Positions 44,479 to 54,699 of a stretch of 64,000 nt of DNA are shown here, one piece after another. Below the pieces are notes generated by a model. That model was given only the letters and a program-made list of their open reading frames with translations, did not search any database and was not told the DNA's origin. Origin of the DNA: Prostheceraeus crozeri (taxonomy: Eukaryota > Platyhelminthes > Polycladida > Euryleptidae); the NCBI GenBank assembly GCA_907163375.1, contig CAJQUW010000492.1:1-64000 (forward strand). The letters run 5' to 3'. How positions within the stretch are numbered: the stretch's first letter is position 1; every line of letters starts with the position of its first letter. A program made the position numbers and the translations under genes.

Positions 44479-46826
44479 CAGGGCTGTGGAGCCGATGCGT
44501 TATCTCATCGGCTCCGGCTCCACGACACTGATGTGAAAGGCTCCGGCTCGGTTCCGGCTCCGGCTCCGACTTCAAATTCAGGTTCTATCTATGCTGGTTA
44601 TCCTGGATCCGTTGAACGGGTTTTTTGGATAACGGTGTGGCCTTCAGAGGCTTCCTACAATCATCAAATTAGTTTTCATTAACAAGCAACGACTTAAGTT
44701 AATAATAAAAATGATAATAGCCTAATATAATGACAAATAACATGCTTGTCATATATTTTTGCATGAATTGACTATCTCTGAAAGATAAAATAAAGTTATA
44801 GCCAGGATTGGTTAAATTAGATAAAGATCTCCCGCACTGGCTAAATATAAATTGGCCTAGCCTGCAACCAGTCTACTACGAGGCTACATTAAATAAGACC
44901 ACATGAGTGATGATGATATACCTAATTAGCCTTCACAGGGGCCGAATAGTAGTATAAGCTTTTTAACAAAGCTTGAATATGAAACTGGATAGAGTATGCC
45001 TCTAAATAGCTTATAGGGCCTGTATCTACTCGAACATGGAAAGGGTATCGGCTATATGGCCAAATATACCGCATCAATAAAGATATCAATTGCTTTATTG
45101 AATATTAAAGTGTATATAGGCTAGCTTAGGTTGTTATTGTTATTTGTTATTGCCTTTATTCAATAGTCTGTTGGTCCATGAATAATATGATCGGTGGGTA
45201 GCCCACGACTCATCATCTGTAGAAATTGTAATTTAGATAGCCTCATTGCAGTGTAGGCTAGAAATGTACAATTGAAAATTTTACTTAAAAAAATTAAAAT
45301 TATCTAATTTAGGACAAGTTTTGTAATTCTATGCAGCATACTTAATAAGTTAAGGCTTAACTTACATTATATTAATTTCGTATTTTTCATTATGGCGTAA
45401 AGTTGCACTAAATAATTCATCAATGATTCATGTATATTATTATATTCAATTTATGTATAACACATTACCACTATTCCTCTGATGATGGTTAGGCTGATGA
45501 AACTGAACTCGGAGTATCACACAGTATGTTGCAGGGTGCTATGCATAATAAAAATTTGACTGCGAGCACCGAGCAGAAATCCCATCTACTTTGCTAGCTT
45601 TCGAATGCGCGTGCGGTTTAATGTCACAGACAATAGAAAAGGGAGGTCAAAAGGCGCCTTTATTGAGAGCGTCTCAGTCTTTTTTTATTGTTTACATATA
45701 AGTCAGCATGATATCAGCATAAAGTGTTGACAGACGGAAAAAATAATAATGAAAATTCTTGAAATCCACAGGTCTATGACATTTGGGGAAATATTATTAC
45801 ACGATACGGCTCTTGTGCAGTCCTCCCCCCCCCCATTTTTTCTCTGGTCAAAAGATGCAGCACCATTGGATGTCCGTTTCAGCATCACCGGTTTGAGTGA
45901 AGCATTCCGTGCTGTTGTAAAAAATCTACGTGGGTAATTGCGATGTCATGGTCGAAAACTTCGTCAGCAAGTCAACATTGTAATTTGCCTTCGGGTTTTT
46001 CGCATTGAAATATACCTTTGAATTTTGAAGTCAAAGGAAATTCATTGTGAATGAGATACCTTTAAAATAATAGGGCGCTAATAGAAGTGGCTGGGTCGCT
46101 TATTGCTATAGCCATGTGAGGACTTGTAGTCAGGTCATTCGTGTGAGTGTGAAGAGTTATCCCTCCAATCAAAATTGATCAAATTGAATGATCGATTGTT
46201 TTGAAAAATGTAGGTGGGGGGACTGCACAAGAGCCTACAATACAATCTAAGGAAATTGGCATTGTCACAGATGCCAGTAGCTTCTGCCAGTAGCCATACC
46301 GATAGATGATAGCCTACATAGTAACCGTATTAGATTTAAGACATTGCGCAAGAAATGTAGCTATATTATCTTTGCTGACTGAACTGGAAATGTGTACATA
46401 AATGACTGGCGACTTGTCTCTAGGAATCTACAATCATCTAGTTAGCATGCATATAACAAGTCTTCAAATTAATGGATTTTGGAGAATACGTTGTCAATAT
46501 GGAAATTAGTCTTACGAAACATATGCAATAAAAAAATATTACACATGTGTGTAAATATATAATAAATATAATACAAAAGAAGGCGGCAACTGCAAAGAAA
46601 GATATCGTGGAGGACAGATCATTGGTATACTTAAAAGACATATCTTTAGATTTCAAATGATTTAATTTTTTTATGATGCCAATTAATAACTTTCAAAATT
46701 CTAGATTTATATCAAAGCTCAAACTATCGGAGCCGGAGCCGGAGCCTTTGTGATAAATCGGCTCCGGCTCCGACCAAAACCATCGGCTCCTTAAGGCTCC
46801 GGCTCGGCTCCGGCTCCATAGCCCTG
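44479..46826. mobile_element. hAT element, 2348 bp, non-autonomous, perfect TSD
   Basis: Ends CAGGGCTGTGGAGCCGATGC and, inward from the right, CAGGGCTATGGAGCCGGAGC. A perfect 8-bp TSD CTTCCTAG lies at 44471-44478 and 46827-46834. Both subterminal zones carry arrays of GGCTCCGGCTCC-type hexamers (44500-44570, 46725-46815) in opposite orientation, plausible transposase-binding arrays. I see no hAT transposase (no BED finger or dimerisation motif), so it would need help in trans. A second hAT MITE sits inside at 45808-46235. CAGGGCTGTGGAG ends are widespread among animal hAT elements. Confidence 0.9.
45808..46235. mobile_element. Nested 428-bp hAT-like MITE
   Basis: TIRs GGCTCTTGTGCAGTCC at the left and GGACTGCACAAGAGCC at the right are exact complements (16 of 16), followed by C-rich and G-rich runs. 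Flanks CACGATAC and TACAATAC match at 6 of 8. It lies wholly inside the 2348-bp hAT element, so it is the younger insertion. Confidence 0.8.
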
Positions 46827-46834
46827 CTTCCTAG

Positions 46835-49062
46835 TCGCATACATCATAGACAAATAAAAATTTCAAAATGATAAGTTGCAAAGGGAAATTTTCTACTAAT
46901 TTTATCAATATAAGAGTGCTTACTCAATGAGAGATTTAAGCTGCACTTTGACACTTTGAATGAGAAAAAACTTGATTGTTGTATGAATATCATTCAAATT
47001 GTATTACAGAATTGTTTGTTTATTTCTCTGCGGTTAATCAAATCTCTGTCGCCCTATTTGACAGATTAACTCCCATGCACGGCAACCTTATTAGGGGAAG
47101 TTAGTAATTTCTTTCGTAATTTCATCCAAAAAAGTTACGTGTTGAAATTTGGTGTTCTTATTCTTTAGTTTAATGGAATTATGACAGTAAACTAAAATTA
47201 TAGCTTTTGTTTAATAGAAATCAACTGATATCAAAATATTGATAAAAATTTTATCCTCAGAGGTTTTAGCAACAATTTGAAACATACTGTATATTTTGTC
47301 CATTCAAAGAATCACAAAGTCCTTCAATCATGAAGATGTCGAGAAGTTCACACTGTCAACTAATTTTCATGAAAAATTTTTGTCGTCTACATGTTGAAAC
47401 TCTGCATCAGACATAACCTTCATATTCTTCTCGAAGACTATTGACCAAAACTAACTACTTAAGAAAGTGACGTATGTGGCAATTTAATCTATGAAACATC
47501 AGGTTTCTCATGGATTAGTGCATGTATATTCCCCTGTAGTGACATCGATATCACAACTAGGCCATGGATATTTTTAGAACATACAGTGTAAGGGAAAAAA
47601 CCATAGAAATTAATAATACCTAATAATTTCTAATAATAATACCCTTAATAATAAAGTCCTAGAATGGAAATTGCATGAAAATTATGGCACACGCCGGGGG
47701 AACTTAGCTGGGGCAGAAAGCAAATTTTGCGAAATGGCTCTCTTGTTTTCGGGTTGGCATTTTTAATTATCAAGTCAATTTGTGATCTGGATTGTTGCCC
47801 CTTGTCCAAAGATCATGTACACAAAAGCAATAGTGAATTTACAAAATACTGCAGCGACAGGATGACAAAGAAGGAAATCTTTTAAAGCATACTGTACGTT
47901 CACCATTTTGAAATATCGCTCCTATAATCAATCAAGAGCATAATCAGACACATACGCAATTTGTAATATCGATTTACAGAGCATGCATTGCTCCAGCTTG
48001 AAATCAGACGCCAGGAAATCTCAGAGTATTCATTTTATTTTGAAGGATTCCCCTGTTCGTTATATTTGAACAATTTCAAAACTTTTGCATGCTTTCGAAT
48101 ATCAGCTTCTAAAATGTCATCACACTATATCACATAAGTTAGTTGATGATTAATTGAAATGATCCAGCGACATTTCATTTATCTGAGAAAGACTGTCGCT
48201 AAAGAAGCTTTCAATGTGTTTATTCCAGAAAGCGCTAGGTTTCTGAACCGCTAGAAGGAGAAATTATCCAATAATTAGAATTTTTATCTTTGAATGCTTG
48301 AGATATTCTTGCAACCAGCACACCGACCACATTCGATTATGACTCTGAACCAATATTTGATTCGCATTCCAGTATTGAAAAATTGGAAAATAGTTGTCAG
48401 TGACTGCCACAAATAGACACAGTATATTAATCCATGGAATAGAAGGCTAATTCACATAAAACAATGCTGCCATCTCACTTAAAGTTTTTTTTTTGCTGTC
48501 AACAACTTCCACAACCAACTTGGCAAATAGTCTGCCGACTATGATACAATGTTTTAGATCGAAGCAGATCTACAAACCATAGATTTTTCCATGTGCCATC
48601 ATTGCACATAGACAAGATATCAAACTTCCATTCTAGTGTGCTATTATCCACTTCTATGGAAAAAACATAATATTCTTCGTCGGATACAGTTCATTAGCTC
48701 CAGATGTACGACGGAACCTGCGTCCGTTGCGTACAGAACCTGTACATGACACTGAGACTTGTGCATCCATTCATGAGTTCTGCTGTTGTTCTTGCATCAA
48801 TTTCGTCACCTTCCGTGAATTTACAGTAATTGTATCTGCTGTTTTTATTCTATCCTAGCAGTATTCTAATTATTATTCTTTTACGGCTGTTGAGCTGTAA
48901 AATCGTTTTTATGAGTTGTAGCTACATGTAAGCCTATGTTCTGGATTCTCGTTGCGTTCATTTACACTGCGTGACCTAGCCATATTGGCGAGAGTGTTTA
49001 ATTAATGCATTATCATTTCTCATAAAATTGAATGGCAACTCCAACGCGAATTTTGTAATTCA
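46835..49062. other. Gene-free stretch (2.2 kb)
   Basis: No coding frame of note on either strand and no repeat shared with other parts of the window. Confidence 0.4.
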
Positions 49063-49400
49063 AAATGATGTTGATTTAAGGCCTTTTGTCAATCTATATC
49101 GTACTTAAGTTCCATGACACTCATTATTGCGTTATGAGTAGTAAGATATTGACATTTATTAGTCAAACTCACAATATTGAATTTGATTATGTATTGACTT
49201 AAATCTAAAACATTTCATAAATAATCAATAAGTACACAGCTATAAAAGATGTGCATCATGGAATTTTTATATTAAGCTTGTGATTAACCCGAAATGATAA
49301 TACAATAAATACAATGATAATACAGTAATTGATAAAGTAACAATATAGTTATGTTTGAGATATATAAATCGACGTATCGTGCGTCCATTTGTAGTTGAGC
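49063..49400 (-). mobile_element. Family A fragment
   Basis: GTTGATTTAAGGCCTTTTGT and later ATTTCATAAATAATCAATAA match the interior of Family A copy 1 in the same orientation. Both termini are gone. More diverged than the other copies. Confidence 0.65.
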
Positions 49401-49835
49401 TCACTATCTATGTACTTCAAAAACTCGTAGCTTCACGTATCGTGATTCAAATGACATACCTGCTAGTTATATTAAAGTGGTTACACAACACTCTATGCGG
49501 TGAAATGCAATTCTTGTGACTTTAAGTTTCTATGCATTATTGATATTTTTGATAGCCAATTCAGTTTCATCGAATTTGGCTCTTGGGGACATCAACAGCT
49601 TGACCTTCATTTATAAATAAATTTTGTGCTAGTTGTTGTTCGATAATTTTGGGAACGATTGAATCAAAGGAGCACCAAAAGCAGAGGAGCTGAAAACAGT
49701 CGGGGTAAAATTTAGTTAGCACCTTAGAAAAGCGATTGGGCATTAGAAGATGTACAAGCCGTCATGACATTTAAGGAAAATGGAATCACTAATGCTACAT
49801 ATGTCCGTAATCAGACGGAAAATAGTTGTTCGGAA

Positions 49836-49910
49836 AATAGGTGGATTTAAAACCACCAACCTCTGGCATTCTAGACTAACGTTCTACCAATTGAGCTATC
49901 GACGGGCGAC
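49836..49910 (-). pseudogene. tRNA-like sequence (pseudogene or SINE head)
   Basis: On the minus strand, TAGCTCAATTGGTAGAAC is a good A box and GGTTTTAAATCC a weak B box, at tRNA-like spacing. The T arm (GGTGG/CCACC) pairs, but the acceptor stem does not, and the anticodon arm pairs poorly. So this is not a functional tRNA. It may be the head of a SINE. Confidence 0.5.
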
Positions 49911-51044
49911 AATATGACATAAGCCCTCAATAGAAGAATCTGCGTAATTCAGTCAGATGGCTTCATCCCCTAAGACAAGATAACATTAACCATTAAGCCA
50001 AGCTGCAAATACCAAAATATCAGTAATTCAAAGCCAGCATTATACTTTGAAGCGTGGACTTAATCTACACAGCAAACAAAGATGACTGCAATGATCTTAT
50101 TTTATAATCTTTCTAAATCGATGCAAATATCACCGTGAGATACATTGCCGCCTTTATTTTCCATACCATGCCTTAATCACACGCAATGTGCTTATGAGTG
50201 CATGAGGATTTTGCTGATTAATTATGGTGCCTAACCAGTGAAGCATGTTTCAAATTTAATTCAGTACACTGCCAATTTACTTGAAATTCGAATTATAAAT
50301 AGTGAATGAAGCAATGACTTTCAAGTATACAAATTTCACGATTTGTTAGCGAATTTCCTTTTTAATTACATCATTCGAATGCTTCACAAGAATGAAATTG
50401 ATTTATTTTCACGTAGGAAAAAGCATGAGCGCGATGCTCCTAATTATGAGGAAAGATAATGCCTTGAGGATTAAAATTTCTTCTTGGAGGGTCGAAGAGG
50501 CAAGGAAATAAATGCACTATTGATTTAATAACCTTGTTCAATGAAAACGAGCAAATCCATCTCTTAATAAGGAATCATTCTGAAAAAATAATTAAGCAAT
50601 CGTCTCCAAAGAAAAGAAATAATGCTTTAAAAGTATATATATAATTCTCTATGGAATGGAATGGATCTATTCTTGTAAAATACTTGTGATAGAAGATTCA
50701 GAATAAGGAGCAGGAATCCGTAGCGACAAACCTTGCCATGATCCGTTGGTACTTTATCACATCAGACAGATTACGGAGGATATTACGGTTGGAAGGAAAC
50801 CACAGTCCAACCTGCGCATGGCCCATGCTCGCCGATTAATTGCGATATTGAGTCGATTAAAAGGGCATCCCTATTTATTTGGAAACTCAAGGATATTAGG
50901 CATTACTAGCAGAAGAGGGAGAAGAAGGAGCAGAAGGGTAGACCGATTATCGCTACCATATCACACCATCGCCTTTGGCTCGCGGCGCACGTCATGTCCA
51001 ACTCGATGCGGAATGTGCCCAGAAAATGCTCTCATCAACAACCT
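49911..51044. other. Gene-free stretch
   Basis: A 120-codon plus-strand frame at 50746-51108 runs into the foldback element and gets its last 18 codons from it. The rest is unassigned and Arg-rich. No supported gene. Confidence 0.35.
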
Positions 51045-51774
51045 AGTCCGACAGCCAGAACGAGTTTCTGCAGGGAACGAGGCCGAAAGTGAGACTTTCA
51101 CAGAATGATGTACACCCCATGCCTACTGCGAATCGGCGCGTCTGCCGAGCTTTAGTGAGGTCCTCTTCTTGTCAGACACGATCAAAGAAATACACATGTA
51201 AATCCTATGGGACGCAGATTGCAGTTTTTGGCTGAAATGAAATTTTGTATGTTTATTCTCTGATTAAACGAAAAGCACTAAGCCCAGAGTCATAATTTTT
51301 GGCATGAAATGTCTTCAGGTCATTTCCTATTACGTGCATGTGCTTTCATCATGCATCTAATCGGCAATGTATGTGAGAATGTGGTTGAAAGTGGATAAAG
51401 TTGCGCAAAATGTTTGTGTTTGCCGACATTAAGAGGCTCGCCAAATCTAAATGTGTATAGCTTTATAGACAGGGGTGCATGAAAATGAAAGGAAATGACC
51501 TGAGGACATTCCATACCAAAAATTATGACTCTGGGCTTAGTACTTTTCGTTTAATCAGAGAAAACATACAAAATTTCATTTCAGCCAAAAACTGCAATTT
51601 ACTTCCCATAGGATTTGCATGTGTTTTTTTACCTTGTCTGACATGAAGAGGAACTCACTAGAACTCGGTAGACGTGCCGACTGCCGATTCGCAGGAGGCA
51701 TAGGCTGCATCTCATTCTGTGAAAGTCTCACTTTCGGCCTCGTTCCCTGCAGAAACTCGTTCTGGCTGCCGGAC
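51045..51774. mobile_element. Family C foldback element, copy 3 (complete)
   Basis: Both ends read inward as AGTCCGRCAGCCAGAACGAG. Arms of about 300 bp are near-identical inverted copies (GCAGGGAACGAGGCCGAAAG, ACTTTCACAGAATGA, CAGTTTTTGGCTGAAATGAA and TTAAACGAAAAG in both). The loop is about 100-130 bp, including TGCCGACATTAAGAGGCTC. The whole can fold on itself. No coding potential. Best-preserved copy of the family in the window. Confidence 0.85.
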
Positions 51775-51777
51775 TGT

Positions 51778-51955
51778 CACTGAAACTTCGCACAATTTGG
51801 TGTGTTTAATGTTGAACTGACTGCTCATTGTTCGATTGCTGTGGTATTATGTCAGCAGATTGTGCCATTTCATTAGCGTTGCATGTTCCAGTGCTTCCCT
51901 TCTAGTCAAACAGAAGAAGAGACGACCTGTCTAATTCTGCGGGTTTGTTACAGCG
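51778..51955. mobile_element. Family B 3' fragment
   Basis: GTCACTGAAACTTCGCACAA to CTGTCTAATTCTGCG duplicates the right third of the Family B copy at 52053-52574. It directly abuts the foldback element. Confidence 0.75.
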
Positions 51956-52052
51956 AGGCGAAGGGCGAGTCCATAGAAATCCGATTTCTCGCTTTGTTTA
52001 AGTCAGTGAGATTAGAATGAACAGTAGCAATTTGTTGATGGTCATTTCGGCC

Positions 52053-52574
52053 CACAGAATTAGATTGTTTAATCGTATCACTTTGCTAGAAGTGCAAACT
52101 GATTCAAAACAATGGCACATGAAGGAACTTATTAAGTGGGCAAAAAGAATTTCTTAATACCTTGCAGAGATAGGAAAAATAGTCGTGCGTCGCTTGCGAA
52201 TTGCTCTGAATTCCTTCATAATGCTACGATCGCCACGACACTTTCAGATTCGAAGAATTCAGATCATTGCGCAAAAGTTTTCTCGATAATGTTGGGCAGT
52301 CCGATCATTATTAAAAAAGTTAGCAGGCGCATGAAAAAACGTTCACAAACTTCTCTGTAGAACTTGACATCGTCTGTGTCTCTTTGCTGTGTGATCCGGT
52401 TGATAACAGTCACTGAAACCTCGCACAATTTGGCGTGTTTAATGTTGAACTGGCTGCTCATTGTTCGATTGCTATGGTATTTAGTCAGCAGAATGTGCCA
52501 TTTCATTTACGTTACATGTTCCAATGTTTCCCTTCTAGTCAAACGGAAGAAGAGACGACCTGTCTAATTCTGTG
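52053..52574 (+). mobile_element. Family B MITE (hAT-like), 522 bp, perfect TSD
   Basis: Ends CACAGAATTAGA and TCTAATTCTGTG are exact complements (12 of 12). A perfect 8-bp TSD TTTCGGCC lies at 52045-52052 and 52575-52582. No coding content. The 8-bp TSD and CA-G ends fit hAT. Related copies lie at 51.8, 56.9-58.3 and 59.7-60.2 kb. Confidence 0.9.
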
Positions 52575-52582
52575 TTTCGGCC

Positions 52583-53102
52583 ATTCATTTCGGTACCGAT
52601 CCGTATCAATGTTGCTAAATCCTACGAAGAATCAAATTACTGAAACATGCAACAGCCGCAGATTCCCGTCGTAGGGCGATTTGTTGTAAGTTATTTTATC
52701 AAAGCGCCTTCATATTGTAAAGAGAACTAATTTAAACTTTGATCATTTACGAGTACACTGATAAGATGCCAGTGCATAGCTAATGTCAACCACTGCAGCC
52801 CGTCATCGTTTAGGTACAGTAACTGTTGTCATGACAACGCTTGTCCACGACCATACACACGACCAACATGATTAAATGACTTTTCTGAACAGAAAAATGG
52901 ACCGCGTCTTTAATTTTGATCATGCAGATTGTTTCTTTGTAATAAGTACAAAACCTGGCTATGGTTGTACATGTATATCATTGCTGTGCCCACCGTTGCC
53001 CGGCCACACCAAACGCGATTGCCAAGCTTGGCAATAATCTAACGTGTAAATATAATTTTGCGGTAAGAAATTACATGATGCGACAGAAAAAAATATGTGA
53101 AT
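52583..53102. repeat. Host repeat R4 right flank, also seen near 58.3-58.7 kb
   Basis: ACATGCAACAGCCGCAGATTC and the following 100 bases resemble 58327-58400, and TTTGTTGATGG just left of Family B occurs in both places. So Family B copies at 52 and 57-58 kb sit at the same point of a larger duplicated repeat. Confidence 0.5.
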
Positions 53103-53312
53103 TACAGCTTTACAGCTTGATTACGAGCAAGTTTGTGACAAATCTGTTAAAGATTGGAAGCAATAAACAATGAATACATTTCAGAGGACGTAGATATGAC
53201 GCGCTCACATGACACCGTAAAATTTAAGTATAGAAATAAAAAGGCTAACATTACTGCTGACAAAATAAGTAATGAGAAGATAAGGAAAAAGTGAAATAGA
53301 AGTAAACTGTGT

Positions 53313-54002
53313 TCAATGTGACTTTAAACAAATTGACAGTTTCTTGCCGACACAAACATTCATTAGCAAAGGAGTGTTTATTTCTGATATGCGTATTGCC
53401 TCTAAGTATGTCCTTTTCTGCCAATTTTTCTCATTGCAATGCAGCAATTCCCATGAAATATGATTTTTCACCAGACTCTCGGGATGAATGTCGTTGAAAT
53501 GGGTAAAAACAGCAGATTGTTCTCGCTTAAAATGCTCTTGCAGTCGGGATTGTACTGTCCTCGATGCTTCACCGACGTAAATTTTTCCACAGATATTGCA
53601 GGAGATTTTGTAGACAACCCATTTATTAAAGCAGGATCCTTTCCGCCTTGCTGATGGACATGTTTCACAATCCTCTGAGCACTGTTTCCTTTTTTTCGGA
53701 GGATGCAGAATTCTCTTTAGGGATGTACCCGTAGTGAAAAAAATTCTTAGTTTATCCGCAAGACCTGTCCTCCTTACCAAAGTTGGCACTTTTCTACGAT
53801 GGTCCTCTCCGAGAAATGGTACTTTTAGTATCCTGGGTGCCAAATCAGAATTCTCATTTCCGGGATTATTAAAAATCCGCAATGTATTGCCAAGAAATCT
53901 TTCCGGATAGCCGTTCATTTTGAAACGATTCAATACGTTCTCTATGGAAATATTGACATTGACACTGTTTGATGACCGTGTTTTGGCTCTATGTAGCGAC
54001 AT
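53313..54002 (-). pseudogene. Penelope RT tail plus GIY-YIG endonuclease (left copy)
   Basis: 229 codons without a stop. The first 75 (NGYPERFLGNTLRIF, LKVPFLGEDHRRKVP) match the region linking the RT thumb to the endonuclease in Penelope proteins. Then a Cys cluster CSEDCETCP and the GIY-YIG domain: WVVYKISC, KIYVGEASR, catalytic Arg helix RTVQSRLQEHF, and the Glu in YLEAIRI, so all nuclease landmarks are present. The polymerase domain is missing, hence 5'-truncated and not autonomous. The domain would nick target DNA for reverse transcription. Confidence 0.8.
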
Positions 54003-54021
54003 AGAGCTTGCATAGCTACAT

Positions 54022-54475
54022 AGGTCTTGCGGATAAACTAAGAATTTTTTTCACAACGGGTACATCACTAAAGAGAATTCTGCATCCTCCGAATGAAAGG
54101 AAACAGTGCTCAGAGGATTGTGAAACATGTCCATCAGCAAGGCGGAAAGGATCCTGCTTTAATAAATGGGTTGTCTACAAAATCTCCTGCAATATCTGTG
54201 GAAAAATTTACGTCGGTGAAGCATCGAGGACAGTACAATCCCGACTGCAAGAGCATTTTAAGCGAGAACAATCTGCTGTTTTTACCCATTTCAACGACAT
54301 TCATCCCGAGAGTCTGGTGAAAAATCATATTTCATGGGAATTGCTGCATTGCAATGAGAAAAATTGGCAGAAAAGGACATACTTAGAGGCAATACGCATA
54401 TCAGAAATAAACACTCCTTTGCTAATGAATGTTTGTGTCGGCAAGAAACTGTCAATTTGTTTAAAGTCACATTGA
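54022..54475 (+). pseudogene. Penelope GIY-YIG endonuclease (right copy)
   Basis: Same endonuclease domain as the left copy, beginning at GLADKLRIFF, with one visible two-residue difference (PPNERK against PPKKRK). Reads to the same stop. The upstream ATG at 54008 comes from the junction and is not the family's start. All GIY-YIG landmark residues are kept. Confidence 0.8.
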
Positions 54476-54654
54476 ACACAGTTTACTTCTATTTCACTTT
54501 TTTCCTTATCCTCTCATTACTTATTTTGTCAGCAGTAATGTTAGCCTTTTTATTTCTATACTTAAATTTTACGGTGTCATGTGAGCGCGTCATATCTACG
54601 TCCTCTGAAATGTATTCACTGTTTATTGCTTCCAATCTTTAACAGATTTGTCAC

Positions 54655-54695
54655 AAACTTGCTCGTGATCAAGCTGTAAAGCGAAACGTTTAGTT
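54655..54695 (+). ncRNA. Candidate degenerate hammerhead in the right Penelope copy
   Basis: CGTGATCAAGCTGTAAAGCG followed by AAACGTTTAG keeps GCGAAAC and an AGCT-type stem II, but TGATCA instead of TGATGA. It sits about 180 bases after the endonuclease stop, like the motif at 37.4 kb. In the left copy the GAAAC part is lost. Likely inactive. Confidence 0.3.
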
Positions 54696-54699
54696 ATCA

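Larger units (their letters stand above)
53103..54685. mobile_element. Penelope-like elements, head-to-head palindrome
   Basis: Two truncated Penelope copies in inverted orientation. Arms of about 665 bp (53103-53766 and 54022-54685) are almost identical, with a 255-bp spacer that is extra 5' sequence present only in the left copy. Each arm holds a GIY-YIG endonuclease frame and about 200 bp of 3' flank. At the junction, CTCTATGT-AGCG-ACATAGAG forms a small palindrome. Such partial, inverted copies are usual for Penelope insertions. The near identity suggests a recent event or gene conversion between arms. Confidence 0.8.

Noticed and set aside
49836-49910. Functional tRNA gene
   Set aside because: A and B boxes are present, but the acceptor and anticodon stems do not pair.
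50746-51108. 120-codon Arg-rich ORF
   Set aside because: Its end lies inside the foldback element and its start has no motif support.
53313-54002. Host GIY-YIG gene (such as SLX1)
   Set aside because: The RT-linker segment before the domain and the duplicated inverted copy fit a Penelope-like element, not a host nuclease.
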